DNA of 64,000 nucleotides, taken from assembly GCA_026129255.1 (NCBI GenBank), contig JAHCIJ010000001.1, forward strand, positions 434,001 through 498,000. Direction: 5' to 3'. Under the pieces are notes generated by a model, which was given only the letters and a program-made list of their open reading frames with translations, was not told where the DNA came from and did no database searches. Below are positions 51,341 to 59,700 of the stretch, one piece after another; positions within the stretch are counted from its first letter, which is position 1, and each line of letters starts with the position of its first letter. This DNA comes from Anaerolineales bacterium. GTDB taxonomy: Bacteria > Chloroflexota > Anaerolineae > Anaerolineales > UBA11579. The position numbers were made by a program, and so were the translations under genes.

Positions 51341-51370
51341 ACAAAACGCCCGCAACAGCGGGCGTTTTGT
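51341..51370. terminator. Terminator after the PSP1 gene
   Basis: ACAAAACGCCCGC and GCGGGCGTTTTGT form a 13-bp stem with a 4-nt loop. It lies between this gene and the convergent cupredoxin gene, so it can serve both. Confidence 0.88.
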
Positions 51371-51391
51371 TATCGCGGCGGGTGTTGTTGT

Positions 51392-51841
51392 TTAGTCTTC
51401 TACGACGATCGTGCCAGACATGCCAGCATGGCCAGCGCCGCCGTGGAATTGGCAGTGATAGTCATAGGTGCCAGCTTCGGTGAACGTAAAGCTGAACGAG
51501 TCGCCCTGGCCCAGCGTGTTGCTGCCAAAACTGCCATCGTCGGCGGTTACGGTGTGTGGCGCGTCTTCATTGTTGCGCCAGGTCACCGTGGTGCCCGCCT
51601 TCACGGTCAGCGTGCCGGGGCCGAACGAAAAATTAGCGATGGAGACAGTCGCGCTGTTACCGCCGCCGTCGTCAGCCGGCGCCTGGGTGGGGACATCCGT
51701 TGGGGCTGCGGCTTCGGTGGGGTGCTCGATGTGCTCAGTGGGCGCGGGCGGCTCAGGAGTCTCGGTGGGAGCGGGGCTACCGCAGGCGGCCAGCAGAAGC
51801 AGGAGTGTGGCGAAAGCAATTTTCGGCGAAAGCGAGTTCAT
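51392..51841 (-). CDS. Cupredoxin (plastocyanin-like) lipoprotein
   Basis: A 149-residue lipoprotein. The lipobox is LAAC, followed by a Pro/Thr/Glu-rich linker (about residues 22-65) and a cupredoxin domain. Copper ligands are the His in DAPHTV, and Cys, His and Met in YDYHCQFHGG and GHAGMSG. It would shuttle electrons or bind copper on the outer side of the membrane. GAGGAGG precedes the start. It is alone on the minus strand; no copper transporter is adjacent. Confidence 0.93.
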   Translation of the reverse strand: MNSLSPKIAFATLLLLLAACGSPAPTETPEPPAPTEHIEHPTEAAAPTDVPTQAPADDGGGNSATVSIANFSFGPGTLTVKAGTTVTWRNNEDAPHTVTADDGSFGSNTLGQGDSFSFTFTEAGTYDYHCQFHGGAGHAGMSGTIVVED

Positions 51842-51949
51842 TGCACTACCTCCTCAGGTTTTGCTCAGTATAGATAGCCCGCTTAAGATGCAGATTAGTG
51901 CAGGCTAATTTGTGAATCGGCTGCGCCTAAGCTAGCTGTCTGCCAATTG

Positions 51950-51955
51950 TATACT
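51950..51955 (+). promoter_or_regulatory. -10 box close to start codon of BtuF-like gene
   Basis: TATACT lies at 51950-51955 and ATG follows after 7 nt, with no ribosome-binding site, as at minC and mrp. No good -35 is visible. Confidence 0.55.
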
Positions 51956-51962
51956 TGCTTCT

Positions 51963-52799
51963 ATGCGCCGCGTCGTTTCCCTTGTGCCTTCGATTACCGA
52001 GAGCCTGTTTGACCTGGGCTTTGGCGATATTGTTGTGGGTATCACCGACTATTGCATCTATCCGGCAGAGTCGCTGGCGCACCTGCCGCGCATTGGCGGC
52101 ACCAAGAACCCGCGCCTGGATGAGATCATGGCGCTGAAGCCGGAAGTTGTCTTTGCCAACCAAGAAGAGAACACCCAGGCTGCGGTAACCGGGCTACGGG
52201 CTGCGGGCGTGAACGTCATCGTGCATTTTCCAGTCACCGTGGAGCAGGCCGTGGCAGACCTGGCCAGCCTTGCTGCGCTTTTTGGCAGCGCAGCAGCGCA
52301 AGCACAGGTGGCGCAGCTGTCGAGCCAGGTGGCCGCTGCCCGCCAGCAGGTTGCTGATGAGCCACTGCCTGTCTTCGTACCTGTGTGGTATGAGGCTGGG
52401 CCGCCACAATGGTGGATGACCTTCAATCAGCATACCTTTACGCATGACGTGCTGGCCCTGTGTGGGTTCGCCAGCGTGTTCGCAGCTCGCGAGCGACGCT
52501 ACCCGCTGGCGGCAGACCTGGGCCAGGGCGCAGCCAAACCCGCCGAAGGGCGCGATACGCGCTACCCGCGGGTGACCGCCGCCGAGATCGCGGCTGCCGG
52601 CCCGCAGGCAGCGTTGCTGCCTTCGGAGCCCTATGCGTTCAGCGAAGATGATGCTCAGCAGCTGGCAAATGCGCTCGACGGCCATCTGCCCGCGGACCGG
52701 ATACGGTTGGTGGATGGCAGCCTGCTCACTTGGCCGGGCACGCGTATCGGCAAAACGATCCCAACCCTGCAGGCACTGGCAGCATCGCTAGGCCAATAA
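51963..52799 (+). CDS. BtuF-like helical-backbone metal-receptor protein, no signal peptide
   Basis: A 278-residue protein of the BtuF/FecB class-III substrate-binding fold: RRVVSLVPSITESLFDLGF at the N-terminus, GGTKNPRLDEIMALKPEVVF, and MTFNQHTFTHDVLALCGF later. Usual members are exported and bind cobalamin or siderophores. This one starts directly with the fold, with no signal peptide or lipobox, so it appears cytoplasmic. It is followed without a gap by an EamA gene (the stop and start share one base), and no permease or ATPase is near. Function uncertain. Confidence 0.82.
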   Translation: MRRVVSLVPSITESLFDLGFGDIVVGITDYCIYPAESLAHLPRIGGTKNPRLDEIMALKPEVVFANQEENTQAAVTGLRAAGVNVIVHFPVTVEQAVADLASLAALFGSAAAQAQVAQLSSQVAAARQQVADEPLPVFVPVWYEAGPPQWWMTFNQHTFTHDVLALCGFASVFAARERRYPLAADLGQGAAKPAEGRDTRYPRVTAAEIAAAGPQAALLPSEPYAFSEDDAQQLANALDGHLPADRIRLVDGSLLTWPGTRIGKTIPTLQALAASLGQ

Positions 52800-53692
52800 T
52801 GGACGCGACCCAGCGCCGCACGGGAATGCTCTTTGGCATACTTGCCGCCTCGATTTGGGGCGGCATGTATGTAGCCAGCAAGGTGGTGCTGGAGGTGGTG
52901 CCTCCGTTTACGCTGCTGACGTTGCGCCTGGTACTGGGCATCGCAAGCCTGGCGCTATGGATGCGTTTGCGCAAGCAGCCTTGGCCCGCGCTTGCTCCAC
53001 GCCAGTGGCTGCATCTTGCCACCTTGGGGGTAACCGGCTATGGCATCTCGCTGGGCTTGCAGTTTGCTGGCACGCATCTCTCCACTGCGGCCAACGGCGC
53101 CATCATCACCTCGCTCACGCCCGCTATCGTGTTCGTTTTTGCCCGCCTGGTGCTCAAGGAGCCTGCTGGCCGGCGCGAGCTTTTTGTCCTCCTGGTGTCC
53201 ATCGTCAGTATTTGGCTCATATTGGATCCACGCCAGGCCGATCTGAGCCGTGAGATGGCAACCGGCAACTTGCTCCTGGTGGGCGCTGCGCTCACATGGG
53301 CCGCGTATTCAATCCGTGTGCGACAACTGGCCGCAGAGGTGGATGTATACCCGCTCACCGTGATCGCACTGACCGCAGGTCTCTTGGTTGCCGTACCGAT
53401 GAGCGCACGGGAGCTGCACCAAAGTTCGCTGCCCGTGCTGTCTGCGAATATCTGGCTGGGCATTGCTTATCTCGGCGTGGTGTCCACCGCGGTAGCCGCT
53501 TACTTGTGGAACAAAGCCTTCGCCTTGCTGCCAGCGCGCACCGCATCACTCACATTTTTTGCTCAGCCGTTAGTCGGCGCCATTTTGGGCATCGCTTTGC
53601 TTGGCGAGCGATTTACGCCACAGTTTGCCTGGGGCGCAGCTCTCATCTTGCTCTGCTTGTGGGTGGCTTCGCAGAGCGATAAAATCACTTAG
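52799..53692 (+). CDS. EamA-family (DMT) transporter
   Basis: A 297-residue protein with ten hydrophobic helices in two EamA repeats (from about residues 12 and 155). ATG 52799 shares its first base with the preceding stop (TAATG). LAASIWGGMYVASKVVLE and PAIVFVFARLVLKEP in repeat one, and LPARTASLTFFAQPLVGAIL in repeat two, are family features. Such proteins usually export amino acids or other metabolites; the substrate is unknown. It is coupled to the BtuF-like gene. Confidence 0.92.
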   Translation: MDATQRRTGMLFGILAASIWGGMYVASKVVLEVVPPFTLLTLRLVLGIASLALWMRLRKQPWPALAPRQWLHLATLGVTGYGISLGLQFAGTHLSTAANGAIITSLTPAIVFVFARLVLKEPAGRRELFVLLVSIVSIWLILDPRQADLSREMATGNLLLVGAALTWAAYSIRVRQLAAEVDVYPLTVIALTAGLLVAVPMSARELHQSSLPVLSANIWLGIAYLGVVSTAVAAYLWNKAFALLPARTASLTFFAQPLVGAILGIALLGERFTPQFAWGAALILLCLWVASQSDKIT

Positions 53693-53720
53693 TTCGTTCA
53701 GTTTTCTCGGAGGTTTCCCC

Positions 53721-54833
53721 GTGCAGCAGTATGTCTTTCGCCCCTTGGGCATGATCGCCCTCGCCATCTTTGTGCTGGCGCTTCCGCTCAGCCTGGCTTT
53801 CCGTGAGGTTGGCAAGCTGGTCTTTGATGCCGAGGCCACTAAAACGATGGTGCGCGAGAACTTGCTGGGCGGCCAGATGGCCTCTGTGCTGGCCAACCAG
53901 TTGGCGCAGCAGTTGTTTCTGCGCCAGGATGGGGAAGAAACACTCGCCAGTGCTTTTGTGAGCAACACGCTGAGTGCATTAACGGAAGAGGACTGGCGCA
54001 CCATTACCGCGCTGACCATGCCGCCACAACTGGTGGAGGCTACGGTGGAGGAGATCGTCAATGGCTATACCGCCTGGCTGGATGGTGACGCCGATCTGCC
54101 AGAGATCCGCGTGGAGTTGGATGGCTGGAAGGCCAATGTCGAAGAAAATGCTAGCGCAGTGCTGAGCGTGGTGTTGGATGCCCAGCCAGATTGCAGCATG
54201 GAGCAGGTGTCGGGGCTGGTATTCAGTGCACTCCAGTCTATGGAAAGTGTATTGAGGCAAATTGGCGGTTGCCGGCCGCCTGAGCCGGTGTACTCCGTCG
54301 TGATGGACAATGCTGGCTTTCTTCTGGAGAGTAGCTTGGAGTTTGCACCCTCATCGATCGATGTAGGCGCCCTGCGTCAGCTTGCTGGCGCACCCCAACA
54401 ACTGGCCGAGCTTAAGGATGGCTTGATCCGGATACGCCAGATGGTGATGTGGGGCTGGCTTGGGGCAATTGCCATCGGCTTGCTGGGTGTGCTGTTGGGG
54501 GCGCGCACGCTGCCCCAGGCACTCCGCTGGGCAGGCTGGTCCACACTGGCCGCTGGGGGCTTCACCCTTGTATTTGGTATGGGCTTAGGGCTGTTCTCTC
54601 TACACTTTGTCGACGCGCTTCTGTCTGGTCCACTGCTTGAGCGCAGCGGTGCCGTTGCTATTTTGGGTACAGCGATTGCCAGTGGTGCGCTCGACTTTGC
54701 GAGCGGCCCGTTGATGATGTATGGGCTTGTTTTACTGATCCTGGGCGGGGCCTTGGCCTATGCTGCCTATGTGCTGGCACACCGCTATGCTTCTCCTGGT
54801 ATTCCAATCAACCGCACGCGGATTGGCTGGTAA
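53721..54833 (+). CDS. Membrane protein with large extracytoplasmic loop, unknown
   Basis: A 370-residue protein. GTG 53721 with GGAGG upstream gives MQQYVFRPLGMIALAIFV, a signal-anchor helix. Residues about 35-240 form a soluble region with two cysteines (DCSM and GGCRPP), and the C-terminal 130 residues hold four hydrophobic helices. No domain is recognised. It lies 28 nt after the EamA gene and may belong to the same transcript. A palindromic terminator follows. Confidence 0.72.
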   Translation: MQQYVFRPLGMIALAIFVLALPLSLAFREVGKLVFDAEATKTMVRENLLGGQMASVLANQLAQQLFLRQDGEETLASAFVSNTLSALTEEDWRTITALTMPPQLVEATVEEIVNGYTAWLDGDADLPEIRVELDGWKANVEENASAVLSVVLDAQPDCSMEQVSGLVFSALQSMESVLRQIGGCRPPEPVYSVVMDNAGFLLESSLEFAPSSIDVGALRQLAGAPQQLAELKDGLIRIRQMVMWGWLGAIAIGLLGVLLGARTLPQALRWAGWSTLAAGGFTLVFGMGLGLFSLHFVDALLSGPLLERSGAVAILGTAIASGALDFASGPLMMYGLVLLILGGALAYAAYVLAHRYASPGIPINRTRIGW

Positions 54834-54837
54834 TACT

Positions 54838-54865
54838 AAAACGGGCTGCGCATGCGCAGCCCGTT
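54838..54865. terminator. Bidirectional palindromic terminator
   Basis: A perfect 28-nt palindrome with arms AAACGGGCTGCGCA / TGCGCAGCCCGTTT, flanked by A-rich and T-rich bases, lies between two convergent genes and serves both. Confidence 0.85.
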
Positions 54866-54868
54866 TGT

Positions 54869-56341
54869 TTATTGTTGTGGCTCCCGCTTGTGGAGCTTAT
54901 TGCGGTCCTGCCCCAACGTATGCAGCATGACCAAGTTGGGCGGGCGCATATCACCGATGGGGTAACCAGAGATCACCACCACTTTTTGCCCGGGCTTGAG
55001 GTCATGCAGCCCGAGCGCAGTGCTCTCGATGCTCTCCAGCATTTCATCAATGCTGTGTGAGAGATCCACCATGATGGGCAGCACGCCGGCGTAGACCGCC
55101 ATGCGATTGTAGGTCTTGCGTTCCGGCGTGAGCGCCAGGATGGGCACCCGCGGGAAAGACTTGGACATGAGCAGGGCGGTGCGGCCAGATTCGGTGAATA
55201 CGGTGATGGCCGCCACGTTCACGTCTTGCGCCAGCTCGCGCGCTGCCCGTGTGATGGAGATGGCGTCTTCGCGTTCCAGTGCAGGCTCGCTGCCCTTCCA
55301 GTGACCCCACTTGTGCTGGTGCAGCTCGGACTCGTGGATGATGGCTTCCATCATGCGCACGGTTTCCACCGGGTAGCCGCCCATGGCCGTCTCGCCGGAG
55401 AGCATCACCGCATCGGTGCCGTCAAAGATGGCGTTGGCTACATCGGAGGCCTCTGCCCGCGTGGGCCGCGGGTTGAGGATCATCGACTCGAGCATCTGTG
55501 TAGCCGTGATCACGATCTTGCTGGCTTGGTTGGCGGCGTCGATGATCTGTTTCTGAGCGATCGGCACATATTCGGGGGGCAGCTCCACGCCCAGGTCGCC
55601 GCGCGCTACCATCACGCCGCTGGCCGCGTCCACGATCTCAGCCAGGTTTTCCAGCGCTTCGCTGCGTTCCAGTTTGGCGATCACTGGCACATCCATGCGG
55701 TCTGGGGCGGGGGCATGCTGGTTGATGAAGGTGCGCACGCGCTTCACATCCTCGGCGGTACGCACGAATGAGATCGCCACCATGTCCACGCCGAGCTCCA
55801 GGCCTTTGGCCAGGTCTAGTTCATCTTTGGCGGTCAGGCCGGGCACATCGATGTAGGCACCGGGCAGGTTGATGCCCTTGTTGGACTTTAGCGTGCCGCC
55901 GATGACGACTTCAGCCTGGATGGTGGTATTGGTTACTTCGCCGGCGCGCAGCTCCAGGCGGCCATCATCCAGCAGGATGCGGCCGCCCTTGCTCACGAAG
56001 CGGGGCAGCTCGGCAAAATCCACCGGGATGGTTCCATCGCTGTCGTCGATCGTGCTCAGGGTGACCCAGTCCCCGCGGGAGAGTACGACGCTGCCGTTGG
56101 CAAGGTCGCCCACACGGATCTTTGGCCCTTGCAGGTCTTGCAAGATGGCCACGGGTGCATCCAGCTTCTCAGCGGCCGCCCGCACGCGCTGAATGAGCTC
56201 AGCGTACTCGGCATGCGTACCGTGTGAGAAGTTGAGACGGGCCACGCTCATGCCCGCTTCGATCATACGTTCAAGGGTGGCGCTGTCCTGGCTGGAGGGG
56301 CCCAGCGTGGCAACGATCTTTGCTCTACGTTCTTTCAGCAT
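54869..56341 (-). CDS. pyk: Pyruvate kinase
   Basis: A 490-residue enzyme converting phosphoenolpyruvate and ADP to pyruvate and ATP. ATG 56341 gives MLKERRAKIVATLGPSS, the usual N-terminus; a GTG at 56377 would add 12 unlike residues. ARLNFSHGTH, QDLQGPKIRVG, the catalytic Lys in IAKLERSEALENL and ARGDLGVELP are present, as is the C-terminal domain with GRTALLMSKSFPRVP. The leader holds a CCCGC/GCGGG hairpin at about 56353-56364. Single gene, no neighbours in glycolysis. Confidence 0.96.
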   Translation of the reverse strand: MLKERRAKIVATLGPSSQDSATLERMIEAGMSVARLNFSHGTHAEYAELIQRVRAAAEKLDAPVAILQDLQGPKIRVGDLANGSVVLSRGDWVTLSTIDDSDGTIPVDFAELPRFVSKGGRILLDDGRLELRAGEVTNTTIQAEVVIGGTLKSNKGINLPGAYIDVPGLTAKDELDLAKGLELGVDMVAISFVRTAEDVKRVRTFINQHAPAPDRMDVPVIAKLERSEALENLAEIVDAASGVMVARGDLGVELPPEYVPIAQKQIIDAANQASKIVITATQMLESMILNPRPTRAEASDVANAIFDGTDAVMLSGETAMGGYPVETVRMMEAIIHESELHQHKWGHWKGSEPALEREDAISITRAARELAQDVNVAAITVFTESGRTALLMSKSFPRVPILALTPERKTYNRMAVYAGVLPIMVDLSHSIDEMLESIESTALGLHDLKPGQKVVVISGYPIGDMRPPNLVMLHTLGQDRNKLHKREPQQ

Positions 56342-56434
56342 TGAGTTAACAACCCGCAAGCGGGCCAGTGGTTGCACATAATTGCAATATTGAGGTGGAG
56401 ACGGTGTTTTCTAGGTACACACTGCGCTACAAAG

Positions 56435-56506
56435 AGCGGGTGATGGGATTCGAACCCACGCATGCTTGCTTGGGAAGCAAGTGCCTTACCACTTGGCGAC
56501 ACCCGC
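56435..56506 (-). tRNA. tRNA-Gly(CCC)
   Basis: A 72-nt cloverleaf on the minus strand: acceptor GCGGGTG/CACCCGC, anticodon stem CTTGC/GCAAG with loop TTCCCAA, anticodon CCC, and T arm GTGGG-TTCGAAT-CCCAT. CCA is not encoded. It lies just before the AT-richer island, whose first gene starts about 180 nt away on the 5' side of the tRNA. Confidence 0.94.
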
Positions 56507-56652
56507 GTATTTGCTCACTTTTTACGGGTACTTTGATGCGATGCAATACCCAAATCCCTAGCAAAACCACCTAAGCTAGTGCCTTAATTATAACCAACTT
56601 GGGTGTTTGGAATGCGTGCAGCCGCAGGGCGAAGCGAAATATTCCCCCAATG

Positions 56653-56700
56653 TATAATCGCCTGATGTATCTTAGTTGTGAGGAATATCTTGTCATTTAA
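56653..56700 (+). promoter_or_regulatory. -10 box and 11-codon leader ORF before the restriction-modification gene
   Basis: TATAAT at 56653-56658 is followed 6 nt later by ATG 56665, which opens an 11-codon frame (MYLSCEEYLVI, stop 56698-56700). The frame overlaps the TTG start of the restriction enzyme at 56690. Spacing matches the leaderless arrangement seen at minC and mrp, so the mini-frame might be translated and coupled to the enzyme. Confidence 0.35.
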
Positions 56701-59700
56701 ATCTATTCTGGATAAGCATCGGAAGCTGGCATTCAGCAAGCGGGATAAGGGAGATCGCTTTGAGCGATTGATGCAAGCCTATCTGCTTACTGACCGCACT
56801 TATGCTGACCGCTTTAACAAGGTTTGGTTATGGTCGGAATTCCCTTATCGAGCTGACCTTGGGGGTATTGATGCAGGCATTGACCTTGTGGCCTTGACTG
56901 TGGAAGGGGAATATTGGGCCATTCAGTGCAAGTTCTTTGATGAGACCGCTGGTATTGACAAAGCATCTGTTGATACGTTTCTTTCAACTTCCAGCCGTGA
57001 GTTTAAGGATGACAATCTACTCACCAGATCCTTTGCACATCGCTTGTGGATTTCTACAACAAACAAGTGGAGCAGGAATGCTACAGAGGCCATCAGGAAC
57101 CAGAAACCCCCTGTTAGCCGCCTAAACCTTAGCGATCTAAGTCAGGCTCCTGTTGACTGGCAGAAGCTTGACCAAGGTGTGCATGGTGAGCTGTCTCGCA
57201 CTGCACCAAAGACGCTATTCAAACATCAGCAAACAGCACTAGAGAAGGCTCACGAATATTACAAAACAGCCGATCGTGGCAAGCTGATTATGGCTTGTGG
57301 GACGGGTAAGACCCTCACCTCCCTGCGTATTGCCGAACATGAAACCAAGGGCAGGGGGACGATTCTTTTCCTTGTGCCCAGCATTGCATTGTTGGGGCAA
57401 ACTCTGCGAGCATGGATGGCAGATGCCAATCAACCAATCAACGCAATTGCAATTTGCTCAGACCCAAAGGTTACTAAGCAAAGGGGCAGCAACGAAGATG
57501 TTGATGCCTCCAGCGTCATAGATCTGGCCTTCCCTGCTTCTACAGACACCAAAGACATCCTATTTCAGTTTCAGCAAATCAGAGACAGGAAGCTGCCCGG
57601 GATGACAGTGGTGTTCTCTACCTACCACTCCATTGAAGTAGTTTCCAAGGCCCAGAAAGTTCTTCTGCGTGATGGCTTTGGGGGATTTGACCTAATTATC
57701 TGTGACGAAGCTCATCGCACTACAGGTGTCAAACTGGCCGATGAGGATGAATCTGCCTTTGTGAAGGTGCATGACAGCAAGTTTATTAGGGCTACAAAGC
57801 GGTTGTATATGACCGCCACCCCTCGTCTGTATAGCGACGACAGCAAGAGTAGAGCTTCACAAGCGGCTGCCCTATTGTGGTCTATGGATGATGCCAAAGT
57901 CTATGGTGAGGAAATTTACCGCATTGGCTTTGGTGAAGCTGTTGAAAAAGACTTGCTGACGGACTACAAAGTCCTGATCCTGACCGTAGACAATAAAGAT
58001 GTGCCTCCAGCAATTTGGCAAATGATTACTGATGAAAAATCGGAGATCAATGCAGATGATGCCTCAAAGCTGATTGGAACCATCAATGCTCTGTCTAAAC
58101 AATTCTTAGGGGATCAAGGGATTACCAAGGATGCTGACCCAGAACCAATGCGCAGGGCAGTCGCCTTCACCCAAAGTATCAAGATTTCCAGAAAAATCAC
58201 CAATACCTACAACGATGTTTCCGATGTATATCTGAACGCTCTTCCTCCTAAGAAAAAAGAGGAGATGGTCGGCATCCATGCACGCCATATTGACGGAACG
58301 ATGGCTGCCCCTGAAAGGGATGAGATGCTGGGCTGGCTTCAGGAAACTGGTGATGCCAATGAATGCCGCATCCTGACCAATGTGCGTGTACTGAGCGAAG
58401 GCGTGGATGTGCCTTCTTTGGATGCCGTTATGTTCCTGTCAGCCCGCAATTCACAGGTGGATGTGGTGCAGTCCGTAGGACGGGTGATGCGCAAATCACC
58501 TGGCAAGAAATATGGCTACATCATCATCCCCGTAGTGGTGCCCCCAGATGTAGACGCTGCTCAAGCCTTGGATGACAACGAGCGGTACAAAGTGGTCTGG
58601 ACAGTGCTAAATGCGCTAAGAGCGCACGATGACCGTTTTAATGCCACGATCAATAAGATTGACCTCAACAAAACTCGCCCTAACCAGATTTTAGTGGGTA
58701 GGCCGGAAACCATTTTTGATCAGGAAGATGGGCGGCCACACCAAATTAGCGAAACTTCCGCTGAGTATCAAGTAAGCAATGTTGCTCACCAACTGCGAAT
58801 GCAGTTTGAGGAGTTGCAGAGCATTGTGTTTGCCCGCATGGTGGAGAAGGTGGGAGACCGTCTCTATTGGGAGCAGTGGGCCAAGGATGTTGCCAGAATT
58901 GCAGAACGGCAAATTGAGAGAATTAAATTCCTGATTGCTGAGCGCAAAGAACAGCGTTCTGCCTTTGATGCCTTTTTGAAAGGCTTGCAGGCCAATATCA
59001 ATCCCAGCATTGATGAGCCTCAAGCTGTAGAAATGCTGGCTCAGCATATGATCACCCAGCCTATTTTTGAGGCCTTGTTTGATAACTATTCCTTCGTCAG
59101 CAACAATGCTGTTTCTCAATCTATGCAATCCATGCTGGATGCCTTACATGGTCAAGAGGTGGCTGAGGAATCCGATTCTCTTCAACGGTTCTATGATTCA
59201 GTGAAACAGCGCGTGGCTGGGATTGACAATGCAGAAGGTAAACAGCGCGTGATCGTTGAGTTATATGAGAAGTTCTTCAAAACAGCATTCTCGCGCATGG
59301 TGGAACAGCTGGGCATTGTGTACACCCCAGTAGAAGTTGTTGACTTTATTGTTCGCTCCGTTGAAGATGTTTTGAAGCAGGAATTTGGTCGCAGCCTTTC
59401 GGACGAGAATGTTCATGTCCTTGATCCATTTACCGGAACAGGCACATTCATCACCCGCTTACTGCAAAGTGGCCTAATAGACAACCAAGATCTTGCCCGC
59501 AAGTATCAGGGAGAAATACATGCTAACGAGATTGTCTTGCTTGCTTACTACATCGCGGCTGTTAACATCGAAAACGCCTATCATGATCTGCTAGGGACTG
59601 AAGCATCTTATGTGCCCTTTGAAGGCATTGTCCTTACTGACAGTTTTCAATTAAGTGAGATTGCCGCTGGCGAGGGTGGGGTGATGGATATGTCCGTCTT

